A stretch of 64,000 nucleotides of DNA. It comes from Eriocheir sinensis. Lineage: Eukaryota > Arthropoda > Malacostraca > Decapoda > Varunidae. Each line of letters starts with the position of its first letter. The first letter of the stretch is position 1. Below are positions 48,021 through 63,220 of the stretch, one piece after another. A program made the translations under genes and the position numbers. Below the pieces are notes generated by a model. The model saw nothing but the letters and a program-made list of their open reading frames with translations, did no database searches and had not been told where the DNA came from. Location: the NCBI RefSeq assembly GCF_024679095.1, contig NW_026112165.1, positions 1 through 64,000 on the forward strand, written 5' to 3'.

Positions 48021-49787
48021 TGTATATACAAAAAAACACAAAAATAATTTAAATTTGTATGAAAATAAATATACAAAATACACATAAAATTATGTAAATT
48101 TGTATTGAAATACATATACAAAATACACTTAAAATAATGTAAATTTGAATGAAATTATATAAACAAATACACTTAAAATGACGTTAATTTGTATAAAATA
48201 TATATAAAAAATACACATTAAATAATGAAAATATGTATAAAAAAATATATACAAAACACAAATAGTATATTATAAAATCGTGTCAAAATATATACACAGA
48301 AAATTAATAAAATAATGTACATTTGTATGAAAACTAAGATGCAAAATACCTATAAAATAACGCATTTTTTATAAAATTATATATACCAAAATACACATAA
48401 AATATTTGAATTTCTATTAAAATAAATATACAAAATGCACATACGATAACGTAAATTTGTATTGAAATAGATATGCAAAAAACATATAAAACAATGTAAA
48501 TTTGTTTCAAAATGTATATACGAATACACATAAGATAACGTAGATTTCTATAGATATATATATTCAAAATACACAAAAAATTAAGTAAATACGAATCAAA
48601 AATGTATACAAAATACACATAAAATAATGTATATATAAATAAACAAAATACCAATAAGAGAATGTGTATTTGTATAAATATAAATATACAAAATGCACAT
48701 AAAATAACGTAAATTTGTATAAAACTATATACAAAAATACACAGAAGTAATTAAATTTGCATGAAAATAGATATACAAAATACACACAAAATAAGCTAAA
48801 TTTGAATTGAAATATATATACAAAATACATAAAATAAAGTAAATTCGTTTCAAAATATTTTTAACAAATACACATATAATAACGTAAATTTGTAAAAAAA
48901 ATTTATAAACAAAATACACATTAAGTAATGTAAATACGTATAAAAAAATATTTACAAAATACACGAATATTCAAGTCATTCGTATCAAAATAAATAAACA
49001 AAAAACTAATTAAATAATGTAAATTTGTATGAGAAAACATATACAAAATACACATAAAATAACGTTTTAAGTTTCTATAAAAATATATGTACAAAAATGC
49101 ACATAAAATTAGTTTGCATAAAAAAATATATACAAAACACACATTAGATAATGTAAATGAGTATAAAAATATGTATACAAAATACCTATGAAATAATCTA
49201 AATTCGTATCGAGTTAAATTAAGAAAATAACAATAAAATAATGTAATTTTGGATGAAAATATATATAGAAAACACACATAAAATAACCTAAATACAAATA
49301 CAAATATACACATTAAATAGTTTAAAATTGAATGAAATAAATATACAAAATAAACATAAAATAAGGTAAATTTGTAATGAAATATATGTAAAAATGCAGA
49401 TAAAATATACATACGAATACACATAAAATAACGTAGATTTCTATAAAAATACATATACAAAATACACATAATATTAAGTAAATACGTATAAAAAAATGTA
49501 TACAAAATACACATAAAATAATGTAAATTCGTATAAAATAATGTAAATTTGTATCAAAATACTTATAAAAATACACATATAATAACGTAAATTAGTATAA
49601 AAATATATAAACAAAATACACATTAAATAATGTAAATACGTATAAAAAAAATGTACAAAATACACAAATAATCATGTAATTCGTATCAAAATAAATAGAC
49701 AAAATACCAATAAAATAATATAAATTTCTATGAGAAAACATATACAAAATACACATAAATAACGCAAATATCAATAAAAATATATTT
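48021..49787 (-). repeat. Satellite block 32, A-rich orientation
   Basis: Direct counterpart of 29249-30620 up to about 49390. It then switches to sequence repeated at 51873 onward. Confidence 0.85.
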
Positions 49788-51680
49788 AAAATATTTAATG
49801 TATATTAAGTATATATATTTTATCCAAATTTACGTTATTTTATATGTATATGTTTATATATTTTCATACAAATTTACATTATTTTATGTGAGTTTTGTAT
49901 ATGTATTTCAATACAAATTTGCCTAACTTTATGTGTATTTTGCATATCTATTTTCAAACAAATTTAAATTATTTTTGTGTATTTTTGTATATATTTTTAT
50001 ACAAATTTACGTTATTTTCTTGATATTCTGCTCATTCATTTTGATACGATTTGACATTATTCTATGTGTATTTTGTATATATTTTTCATACAAATTTACG
50101 TTATTTTATGTGTATTTATTTATATATTTTGACACAAATTTACAATATTTTATGGGTATTTTGTATATATATTTCAAAAGAAATTTACCTAGTTTTATGT
50201 GTATTTTGAATATCTATTTTCATTCAAACTCAAATTATTTTTATGTATTTTTGTATATATTTCAATACAAATTTTAGTTAGGTTATGTGTATTTTGTAAA
50301 TCTATTTTCATTCAAATATATATTATTTTATTGGTATTTTGTTGATTAATATTGATACGAATTTACATTATTTTATATGTACTTTGTATATATATTTTTA
50401 TACGCATTTACATTATTTAATATTTATTTTGAGTATATAATTTTATACAAATTCATGGTATTTTATGTGTATTTTTATATATATTTTCATATAAATTTAC
50501 ATTATTTTATGTGTATTTTGTACATATATTTCATTACAAATTTACCTTATTTTATGTTTATTTTGTATGTGTATTTTGTACATTTATAGTTATACAAATA
50601 CACATTCTTTTATTGGTATTTTGTTTATTTATTTTGTTTCGAATTTACATTATTTGATGTGTATTTTGTTTACATTTTTTTATACGTATTTACTTAATTT
50701 TATGTGTATTTTGTATATATATTTTTATAGAAATCTACGTTATTTTATGTGTATTTGTACATATATTTTGAAACAAATTTACATTGTTTTATATGTACAA
50801 TAAGGTAAATTTTTATTGAAATAGATATGCAAAATACATATAAAGCAATGTAAATTTGTTTCAAAATATGTATACGAATACACATAAAATAACGTAGATT
50901 TCAATAAAAATATATATACAAAATACACATAAAATGAAGTAAATACGTATAAAAAATGTATACAAAATACACATAAAATAATGTAAATTCGTATCAAAAT
51001 AAATAAACAAAATACCAATAAAAGAATGTGTATTTGTATAAATATAAATATACAAAATACAGATAAAATAACGTAAATTTATATAAAACTATATACAAAA
51101 ATACACAGAAGTAATTAAATTTGTATGAAAATATATACAAAACACACACAAAATAAGCTAAATTTGAATTGAAACATATATACAAAATACATGAAATAAA
51201 GTAAATTAGTATCAAAATATTTATACAAATACACATATAATAACGTAAATTTGTATGAAAATATATAAACAAAATACACATTAAATAATGTTAATACGTA
51301 TAAAAAAATGTGTACAAAATACACATATAATCATGTAGTTCGTATCAAAATAAATAAACAAAATACCAATAAAATAATAAAAATTTGTATGAGTAAACGT
51401 ATAAATGTACAAAATACACATACAAAATAAACATAAAATAAGGTAAATTTGTAATGAAATATATGTACAAAATACACATAAAATTATGTAATAAATAAAC
51501 ATAAAATAAGGTAGATTTATAATAAAATACATGTACAAAATACACATACAATAATGTAAATTTATATGAAAATATATATACAAATACACATAAAATACAA
51601 TGAATTTGTATAAAAACATATATTCAAAATAAATATTAAATAATGTAAGAGCGTATAAAAATATATATACAAAGTACATA
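49403..51680 (+). repeat. Tandem 2.5-3.0-kb two-orientation unit, copy 1
   Basis: Matches 51873-54625. The offset is about 2.47-2.49 kb in the first part and exactly 3000 bp at the fold-back junctions (50797 and 53797), owing to a ~510-bp gap in this copy near 50010. Confidence 0.8.
49788..50797 (+). repeat. Satellite block 33, T-rich orientation
   Basis: Begins at AAAATATTTAATGTATATTA and ends in the in-register fold-back at GTTTTATATGTACAATAAGG. Counterpart of 52258-53797, but about 510 bp shorter. Confidence 0.85.
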
Positions 51681-52257
51681 TAAAATGAAAATTAAGATGC
51701 AAAATACCTATAAAATAACGCATTTTTTTATAAAATTATTGATACCAAAATACACATAAAATATTTGAACTTGTATTAAAATAAATATACAAAATGCACA
51801 TACAATAAGGTAAATTTGTATTGAAATAGATATGGAAAATACATATAAAATAATGTAAATTTGTTTCAAAATACATACGAATACACATAAAATAACGTAG
51901 ATTTCTATAAAAATACATATACAAAATACACATAATATTAAGTAAATACGTATAAAAAAATGTATACAAAATACACATAAAATAATGTAAATTCGTATAA
52001 AATAATGTAAATTTGTATCAAAATACTTATAAAAATACACATATAATAACGTAAATTTGTATAAAAATATATAAACAAAATACACATTAAATAATGTAAA
52101 TACGTATAAAAAAATGTACAAATACACAAATAATCATGTAATTCGTATCAAAATAAATAGACAAAATACCAATAAAATAATGTAAATTTCTGTGAGAAAA
52201 CATATACAAAATACACATAAATAACGCAAATATCAATAAAAATATATATAATATAAT
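50798..52257 (-). repeat. Satellite block 34, A-rich orientation
   Basis: The first 880 bp match 53798-54625. At about 51680 there is an internal join, GTACATATAAAATGAAAATT, also present near 57500. The end matches the 49403-49787 sequence. Confidence 0.85.
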
Positions 52258-54625
52258 ATATTTTTAAACATATCTAAAATATTTAATGTATATTATGTAT
52301 ATATATTTTATCCAAATTTACGTTATTTTATATGTATATGTTTATATATTTTCATACAAATTTACATTATTTTATGTGAGTTTTGTATATGTATTTCAAT
52401 ACAAATTTGCCTAACTTTATGTGTATTTTGCATATCTATTTTCAAACAAATTTAAATTATTTTTGTGTATTTTTGTATATATTTTTATACAAATTTTAGT
52501 TATTTTATTTGTTTTTTGTATATATATTTTCCTACAAATATACATTCTTTTATTGGAATTTTATGTATTTAATTTTTCACGAATTTACATTATTTTATGT
52601 GTATTTTGTATATATATTTTTCTACGTATTTAAATTATTTTATGAGTATTTTATATATACATTTTCATAAAAATTTACGTTATTTTATTGTGTGTATTCG
52701 TATATATTTTGAAACAAATTTTATACAAATTCATGTTATTTTATGTGTATTTGTATATATATTTTCATACAAATTTATATTATTTTATGTGTATTCTTAC
52801 ATATATTTTATTACAAATTTACCTTATTTTATGTTTATTTTGTATATTTATTTCATTTAACAAAATCAAATGTAAATTTATTATATATGCATTTTGTATA
52901 TTAATTTTAATACAAATTTAATTATTCTATGTGTATTTTTCTATATGTATTTTTAAAAAAATATGCTTTATTTTATGGGTATTTTGCTTCTTTATTTTCA
53001 TACAAATTTACGTTATTTTATTGATATTCTGCTCATTCATTTTGATACGATTTGACATTATTCTATGTGTATTTTGTATATATTTTTCATACAAATTTAC
53101 GTTATTTTATGTGTATTTATTTATATATTTTGACACAAATTTGCAATATTTTATGGGTATTTTGTATATTTATTTCAAAAGAAATTTACCTAGTCTTATG
53201 TGTATTTTGAATATCTATTTTCATTCAAACTCAAATTATTTTTATGTATTTTTGTATATATTTCAATACAAATTTTAGTTAGGTTATGTGTATTTTGTAA
53301 ATCTATTTTCATTCAAATATATATTATTTTATTGGTATTTTGTTGATTGATATTGATACGAATTTACATTATTTTATATGTACTTTCTATATATATTTTT
53401 ATACGCATTTACATTATTTAATATTTATTTTGAGTATATAATTTTATACAAATTCATGGTATTTTATGTGTATTTTTATATATATTTTCATATAAATTTA
53501 CATTATTTTATGTGTATTTGTACATATATTTCATTACAAATTTACCTTATTTTCTATTTATTTTGTATGTGTATTTTGTACATTTATATTTATACAAATA
53601 CACATTCTTTTATTGGTATTTTGTTTATTTATTTTGTTTCGAATTTACATTATTTGATGTGTATTTTGTTTACATTTTTTTATACGTATTTACTTAATTT
53701 TATGTGTATTTTGTATATATATTTTTATAGAAATCTACGTTATTTTATGTGTATTCGTACATATATTTTGAAACAAATTTACATTGTTTTATATGTACAA
53801 TAAGGTAAATTTTTATTGAAATAGATATGCAAAATACATATAAAGCAATGTAAATTTGTTTCAAAATATGTATACGAATACACATAAAATAACGTAGATT
53901 TCAATATAAATAAATATACAAAATACACATAAAATGAAGTAAATACGTATAAAAAATATATACAAAATCCACATAAAATAATGTAAATTCGTATCAAAAT
54001 AAATAAACAAAATACCAATAAAAGAATGTGTATTTGTATAAATATAAATATACAAAATACACATAAAATAACGTAAATTTATATAAAACTATATACAAAA
54101 ATACACAGAAGTAATTAAATTTGTATGAAAATATATACAAAACACACACAAAATAAGCTAAATTTGAATTGAAATATATATGCAAAATACATGAAATAAA
54201 GTAAATTGGTATTAAAATATTTATACAAATACACATATAATAACGTAAATTTGTATGAAAATATATAAACAAAATACACATTAAATAATGTTAATACGTA
54301 TAAGCAGATGTGTACAAAATACACATATAATCATGTAATTCGTATCAAAATAAATAAACAAAATACCAATAAAATAATAAAAATTTGTATGAGTAAACGT
54401 GTATAAATATAAATGTACAAAATACACATACAAAATAAACATAAAATAGGGTAAATTTGTAATGAAATATATGTACAAAATACACATAAAATAATGTAAA
54501 TTTATATGAAAATATATATACAAATACATATAAAATATCATGAATTTGTATAAAATTATATATTCAAAATACTTATTAAATAATGTAAATGCGTATAAAA
54601 ATATATATAAAAAGTACATATAAAA
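51873..54625 (+). repeat. Tandem 2.5-3.0-kb two-orientation unit, copy 2
   Basis: Matches 49403-51680. Includes the - to + switch at 52258 and the + to - fold-back at 53797. Confidence 0.8.
52258..53797 (+). repeat. Satellite block 35, T-rich orientation
   Basis: Counterpart of 49788-50797 with an additional ~510 bp (about 52490-53010), which is the size of one ~500-bp HOR. Confidence 0.85.
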
Positions 54626-57218
54626 TAATGTAAATTCGTATCAATATAAATCAAGAAAATACCAATAAAATAATATATATTTGAATGAAAATAGATTTAC
54701 AAAATACACATAACATAACTAAAATTTGTATTGAAATATATACAAAAATACATAAAAATAATTTGAGTTTGTATGAAAATAGATATTCAAAATACACATA
54801 AAACTAGGTAAATTTTTTTTGAAATATATATACAAAATACCCATAAAATATTAAAAATTTGTGTCAAAATATATAAACAAATACACATAAAATAACGTAA
54901 ATTTGTATGAAAAATATTTACAAAATACACATAGAATAATGTCAAATCGTATCAAAATGAATGAGCAGAATATCAATAAAATAACGTAAATTTGTATGAA
55001 AATAAAGATGCAAAATACCCATAAAATAAAGCATATTTTAAAAAAATACATATACAAAAATACACATAGAATAATTAAATTTGTATTAAAATTAATATAC
55101 AAAATGCATATACAATAAGGTAAATTTGTATTGAAAAAATATGCAAAATACACATAAAAGTGTAAATTTCTTTAAAAATCTATATACGAATACACATAAT
55201 ATAACGTAGATTTCTATAGAAATATATATACAAAATACACATGAAATGATGTAAATACGTATAAAAATACATATACAAAATACACATTAAATAATTTAAA
55301 TTCTCGTCAAAATAAATAAACAAAATATCAATAAAAGAATGTGTATTTGTATGAAAATAGATATACAAAATACTCATAAAATAACCTAAGTTTGTATAAA
55401 ACTATATACAAAAATACACAAAAATAATTTAAATTTGTATGAAACTAAATATACAAAATACACATAAAATTAGGTAAATTTGTATTGAAATACATATACA
55501 AAATACACATAAAATAATGGAAGTTTGAATGAAAATATATAAACATATACACTTAAAATAACGTAAATTTGAATCAAATATATATACAAAATACTAATTA
55601 AATAATGTAAATATGTATAAAAGAATATATTCAAAACACAAATAGAATAATGTAACATCGTATCAAAATAAATACACAGAATATTAATAAAATAATGTAA
55701 ATTTGTATGAAAATAAAGATGCAAAATAGCCATAAAATAACGCATTTTTTATAAAAATATATATACCAAAATACACATAAAATATTAAAATTTGTATTAA
55801 AATAAATATAAAAAATGCCCATACTGTAAGGTAAATTTGTATTGAAATAGATATGCAAAATACATATAAAACTATGTAAATTTGTTTCAAAATATATATA
55901 CGAATACACATAAAATAACGTTGATTTCTATAAAAATATATAGAAAATACACATAAAATGAAGTAAATACGTATAAAAAAATGAATACAAAATACACATA
56001 AAAATCGTTTCAAAATAAATAATCAAAATACTAGTAAAAGAAAGTGTATTTGTATAAATATAAATATACAAAATACACATAAAATATCGTAAATTTGTAT
56101 AAAACTATATACAAAAATACACAGAAGTTATTAAATTTGTATGAAAATATATATACAAAATACAGCTAAAATAAGCTAAATTTGAATTGAAATGTACATA
56201 CAAAATACATAAAATAATGTAAATCTGCATCAAAATATTTATACAAATACATATAATAACGTAGATTTGTTTAAAAATATATAAACAAAATACACATTAA
56301 GTAATGTAAATACGTAAAAAAAATATGTACAAAATACACATATAATCATGTAATTCGTATCAAAATAAATAAACAAAATAGCAATAAAATAATGTAAATT
56401 TGTATGAGAAAACATATACAAATAACGCAAATTTCTATAAAAATATATGTACAAAAATGCACATAAAATAAAGTAAATTAGCACAAAAATATATATACAA
56501 AACACACACTAAATAATGTAAATGCGTACATAAAATAACCTAAATTTGTATAAAACTATATACAAAAATACACAAAAATAATTTAAATTTGTTTGAAAAG
56601 AAATATACAAAATACACATAAAATTAGGTAAATTTGTATGGAAATACATATACAAAATACACATCAAATAATGTAAATTTGAATGAAAATATATAAACAA
56701 ATACACTTAAAATAACGTAAATTTGTATAAAATATATGCAAGATACTCATTAAATAATGTAAATGTGTATAAAAAAATATATACAAAAAAACAAATAGAA
56801 TAATGTAAAATCGTATCAAAATAAATACACAGAATATCAATAAAATAATGTAAATTTGTATGAAAATAAAGATGCAAAATTCCCAAAAATTATCGCATTT
56901 TTTATAAAAATATATATACCAAAATACACATAAAATATTTAAATTTGTATTGAAATAAATATACAAAAATGCATATACAGTAAGGTAAATTTGTATTGAA
57001 AGAGATATTCAAAAATACATATAAAACAATGTAAATTTGTTTCAAAATATATATACGAATACAAAAAAAAACGTAGATTTCTATAAAAATATATATACAA
57101 AATACACATAAAATTAAGTAAATACGTATAAAAAAAATGTATACAAAATACACATAAAATAATGTAAACTCGAATTAAAATAAATAAACAAAATACCAAT
57201 AAAAGAATGTGTATTTGG

Positions 57219-57294
<76 letters not shown>

Positions 57295-58955
57295 TAAATA
57301 CACATACAAAATAAACATAAAATAAGGTAGATTTGTAATAAAATATATGTACAAAATACACATAAAATAATGTAAATTTATATGAAAATATATATACAAA
57401 TACACATAAAATACCATGAATCTGTATAAAAATATATATTCAAAATAACTATTAAATAATGTAAAAGCGTATAAAAATATATATACAAAGTACATATAAA
57501 ATGAAAATTAAGATGCAAAATACCTATAAAATAACACATTTTTTATAAAATTATTGATACCAAAATACACATAAAATATTTGAACTTGTATTAAAATAAA
57601 TATACAAAATGCACATACAATAAGGTAAATTTGTATTGAAATAGATATGCAAAATACATATAAAATAATGTAAATTTGTTTCAGAATATATATACGAATA
57701 CACATAAAATAACGTAGATTTCTATAAAAATACATATACAAAATACACATAAAATTAAGTAAATACGTATAAAAAATTTATACAAAATACACATAAAATA
57801 ATGTAAATTCGTATAAATGTAAATAAACAATATACCAATAAAAGAATGTGTATTTGTATAAATATAAATATACAAAATGCACATAAAATAACGTAAATTT
57901 ATATAAAACTATATACATAAAATAACGCAAATTTCTATAAAAATATATGTACAGAAATGAACATTAAATAAATTTGCATAAATATATATATACAAAACAC
58001 ACATTAGATAATGTAACTGAGTATAAAAATATGTATACAAAATACCTATGAAATAATCTAAATTCGTATCGAATTAAATTAAGAAATACAAATAAAATAA
58101 TGTAATTTTGGATGAAAATATATATACAAAATACACATAAAATAACCTAAATACAAATACAAATATACACATAAAATAATTTAAAATTGAATTAAATAAA
58201 TATACAAAATAAACATAAAATAAGGTAAATTTGTAATGAAATATATGTAAAAAATACACCACATAAAATAATATAAATTTGTATGAAAATATATATACAA
58301 ATAAACATAAATAACATGAATTAGTATAAAATTTGTATCAAAATATACTTATACACACAATAAAATAACGTAATTTTTTTATGAAAATGTATATACAAAA
58401 TACACATAAAATAATTTAAATACGTAGAAAAATATATATACAAAAACACATAAAATAATGTAAATATGTATGAAAATATATAAACAAATACACATAAAAT
58501 AATGTAAATTTGGATAAGATATATATCATAAAATAATGTAAATTCGTATCAAAATAAATAAACAAAATACCAATAAAAGAATGTGTATTTGTATGAATAT
58601 AAATATACAAAATACACATAAAATAACGTAAATTTATATAAAACTATATACAAAAATACACAGAAGTAATTAAATTTGTATAAAAATATATACAAAATAC
58701 ACACGAAATAAGCTAAATTTGAATTGAAATATATATACAAAATACATGAAATAAAGTAAATTTGTATCAAAATATTTATACAAATACACATATAATAACG
58801 TAAATTTGTATGAAAATATATAAACAAAATACACATTAAATAATGTAAATACGTATAAAAAAAATATGTACAAAATACACATATAATCATGTAATTCCTA
58901 TCAAAATAAATAAACAAAATACCAATAAAATAATATAAATTTGTATGAGTAAACG
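53798..58955 (-). repeat. Satellite block 36, longest A-rich block
   Basis: Over 5 kb of A-rich monomers with several HORs. It contains the uninverted parent of the nine-fold junction (GAGTAAACGTGTATAAATAT near 54390) and a (TA)n run at 57223-57293. Confidence 0.85.
57223..57293. repeat. (TA)n microsatellite, ~71 bp
   Basis: A pure TA run between TTTGGATAAATA and CTAAATACACATAC, at a site that in sister copies (for example near 51405) is a short AAATGTAC segment. Confidence 0.97.
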
Positions 58956-59907
58956 TGTATGTTGCACATTTTTTCAACACAAATCTACCTTATTATATAC
59001 GCATTTTGTATATTAATTTTAATACAAATTTAATTATTCGATGTGTATTTTTGTATCTGTATTTTTATAAACATATTCTTTATTTTTTGGGTATTTTGTC
59101 TCTTTATTTTCATACAAATTTACATTATTTTATTGATATTCTGCTCATTCATTTTGATAGGAATTGACATTATTCTATGTGTATTTTGTATATATTTTTC
59201 ATACAAATTTACGTTATTTAATGTATTTCTTTATATATTTTGACACAAATTTACAATATTTTATGGGTATTTTGTATATACATTTCAAAAGAAATTTACC
59301 TAGTTTTATGTGTATTTTGTATATCTATTTTCATACAAACTCAAATTATTTCTATGTATTTTTGTATATATTTTAATACAAATTTTAGTTATGTTATGTG
59401 TATTTTGTAAATTTATTTTCATTCAAATATATATTATTTTATTGGTGTTTTGTTGATTTATATTGATACGAATTTACATTATTTTATATTTACTTTGTAT
59501 ATATATTTTTATACGCTTTTCCATTATTTAATATTTATTTTGAATATATATTTCTATACAAATTCATGGTATTCTATGTGTATTTGTAAATATATTTTCA
59601 TATAAATTTACATTATTTTATGTGTATTTTGTACATATATTTTATTACAAATCTACCTTATTTTATGTTTATTTTGTATGTGTATTTTGTATATTTATAT
59701 TTATCCAAATACACATTCTTTTATTGGTATTTTGTTTATTTATTTTAATTCGAGTTTACGTTCTTTTATCGGAATTTTGTTTATTTATTTTGATACGAAT
59801 TTTCATTTTTTTTAGGTGTATTTGATATGTATATTTTTATACTTATTTACATAATTTTATATGTATTTTGAATATATATTTTCATAGAAATTTACTCTAT
59901 ATGTATA
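58956..59907 (+). repeat. Satellite block 37, T-rich orientation
   Basis: Starts at a GAGTAAACGTGTATGTTGCA junction, follows the monomer order of 22864 and 23229 onward, then jumps near 59757 to the ACGTTCTTTTATCGG unit and ends as blocks 1, 17 and 31 do. Confidence 0.85.
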
Positions 59908-62900
59908 TGTATAGAAAATACACATGAAATAATCTAAATTCGTATCGAAATAAATGAACAAAATACCGATAAAATAATGTAATTTTGAATGAAAATATAT
60001 ATAGAAAATACACATAAAATAACGTAAATACAAATTAATATATACACATAAAATGATTTGAATTTGAATGAAAATAGATATAAAAATAAACTTAAAATAA
60101 GGCAAATTTATAATGAAATATATATACAAAATACACATAAAATAATGTAGATTTCTATAGAAATATATATACAAAATACACATGAAATGTTGTAAATACG
60201 TACAAAAATATATATACAAAATACACATTAAATAATGTAAATTCGTGTCAAAATAAATAATTAAAATATCAATAAAAGAATGAGTATTTGTATGAAAATA
60301 CATATACAATATACACATAAAATAACGTAAATTTGTATAAAACTATATATAAAAATACACAAAAATAAGTTAAATTTGTATGAAAATAAATATACAAAAT
60401 ACACATAATATTAGGTAAATTTGTAAAGAAATACATATACAAAATTCACATAAAATAATGTAAATTTGAATGAAAATATATAAAGAAATACACTTAAATT
60501 AACATAAATTTGTGTAAAATATATATAAAAAATACTCATTAAATAATGTAAATATGTATAAAAAATATATATATACAAAACACAAATAGAATTATGTAAA
60601 ATCGTATTAAAATAAATACACAGAATGTAAATAAAATTATGTAAATTTGTATGAAACTAAAGATGCAAAATACCCATAAAATAACGCATTTTTTATAAAT
60701 ATACAAAATACACATGAAAGGATGTAAATACGTATAAAAATATATATACAAAATACACATTAAATATTGTAAATTCGCGTCAAAATAAATAAACAAAATG
60801 TCAATAAAAGAATGTGTATTTGTATGAAAATAAATATACAAAATACACATAAGATAACATAAATTTGTATAAAACTATATACAAAAATGCACAAAAATAA
60901 TTTAAATTTGTATGAAACTAAATATACAAAATACACATAAAATTAGGTAGATTTGTATTGAAATACATATACAAAATACACATAAAATACTGCAAATTTG
61001 AATGAAAATACATAAACAAATACACTTAAAATAACGTAAATTTGTATAAAAAAAAATATATACAAAACACAAATAGAATAATGTAAAATCGTATCAAAAT
61101 AAATACACAGAATATTAATAAAATAATGTAAATTTGTATGAAAATAAAGATGCAAAATACCCATTAAATAACGTTTTTTTTTTTAATATATATACAAAAA
61201 TACACATGAAAAAATTAATTTGTTTTAAAATAAATATACAAAATACACATACAATAAGGTAAATCTGTATTGAAATAGATATGCAAAATACATATAAAAC
61301 AATGTAAATTTGTCTCAAAATATATATACGAATACACATAAAATAACGTAGATTTGTATAAAAATATATATACAAAATACACATAAAATGAAGTAAATAC
61401 GTATAAGAAAATGTATACAAAATACACATAAAATAATGTAAATTCGTATCAAAATAAATAAACAAAATACCAATAAAAGAATGTGTATTTGTATAAATAT
61501 AAATATACAAAATACACATAAAACATCGTAAATTTTTATAAAACTATATACAAAAATACACAGAAGTTATTAAATTCGTATGAAAATAGATATACAAAAT
61601 ACAGATAAAATAAGCTAAATTTGAATTGAAATGTATATAGAAAATACATAAAATTATGTAAATTTGTATCAAAATATTTATAAAAATACATATAATAACG
61701 TAAATTTGTTTAAAAATATATAAACAAAATACACATTAAGTAATGTAAATACGTATAAAAAATATGTACAAAATACACATATAATCATGTAATTCGTATC
61801 AAACTAAATAAACAAAATATCAATAAAATAATGTAAATTTGTATGAGAAAACATATACAAATACATATAAATTAACGCTAATTACCATAAAAATATATGT
61901 CCAAAAATGAACGTAAAATAAAGTAACGTTGGATAAAAATATATATACAAAACACACATTAAATAATGTAAATCCGTACATAAAATAACCTAAATTTGTA
62001 TAAAACTATATACAAAAATACACAAAAATAATTTAAATTTGTATGAAAAGAAATATACAAAATACACATAAAATTAGGTTAATTTGTATTGAAATACATA
62101 TACAAAATACATATAAAATAATGTAAATTTGAAAGAAAATATATAAACAAATACACATATAATAACGTAAATTTGTATAAAATATATAATCAAAATACAC
62201 ATTAAATAATGTAAATATGTATAAAGAAAATATATACAAAACACAAATAGAATAATGTAAAATCGTATCAAAATATATACACAGAATATTAATAAAATAA
62301 TGTAACTTTGTATGAAAATTATGATGCAAAATACCTATAAAATAACGCATTTTTTTATAAAAATATTGATACCAAAATACACATAAAATATTTGAATTTA
62401 TATTAAAATAAATATACAAAATGCACATACAATAAGGTAAATTTGTATTGAAATAGATATGAAAAATACATATAAAATAATGTAAATTTGTTTCAAAATA
62501 TATATACGAATACACATAAAATAACGTAGATTTCTATAAAAATACATATACAAAATACACATAATATTAAGTAAATACGTATAAAAAAATGTATACAAAA
62601 TGCACATAAAATAATGTAAATTCGTATAAATGTAAATAAACAATATACCAATAAAAGAATGTGTATTTGTATAAATATAAATATACAAAATGCACATAAA
62701 ATAACGTAAATTTATTTAAAACTATATACATAAAATAACGCAAATTTCTATAAAAATATATGTACAAAAATGAGCATAAAATAAATTTGCATAAAAATAT
62801 ATATTCAAAACACACATTAGATAATGCAAATGAGTATAAAAATATGTATACAAAATACCTATGAAATAATCTAAATTCGTATCGAATTAAATTAAGAAAA

Positions 62901-63220
62901 TACCAATATAATAATGTAATTTTGGATGAAAATATATATACAAAATACACATAAAATAACCTAAATACAAATACAAATATACACATAAAATAATTTAAAA
63001 TTGAATGAAATAAATATACAAAATAAACATAAAATAAGGTAAATTTGTAATGAAATATATGAAAAAATACACATAAAATAATATAAATTTGTATGAAAAT
63101 ATATATACAAATACACATTAAATAACATGAATTTGTATAAAATTTGTATCAAAATATATACTTATACACACAATAAAATAACGTATTTTTTTTATGAAAA
63201 TGTATATACAAAATACACAT
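59757..63220 (+). repeat. 3.5-kb segmental duplication, right copy
   Basis: Direct counterpart of 3010-6475. Confidence 0.8.

Larger units (their letters stand above)
39217..49390 (+). repeat. 10-kb segmental duplication, copy B
   Basis: Direct copy of 20508-30620, separated from it by about 8.6 kb of other satellite blocks. Confidence 0.85.
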
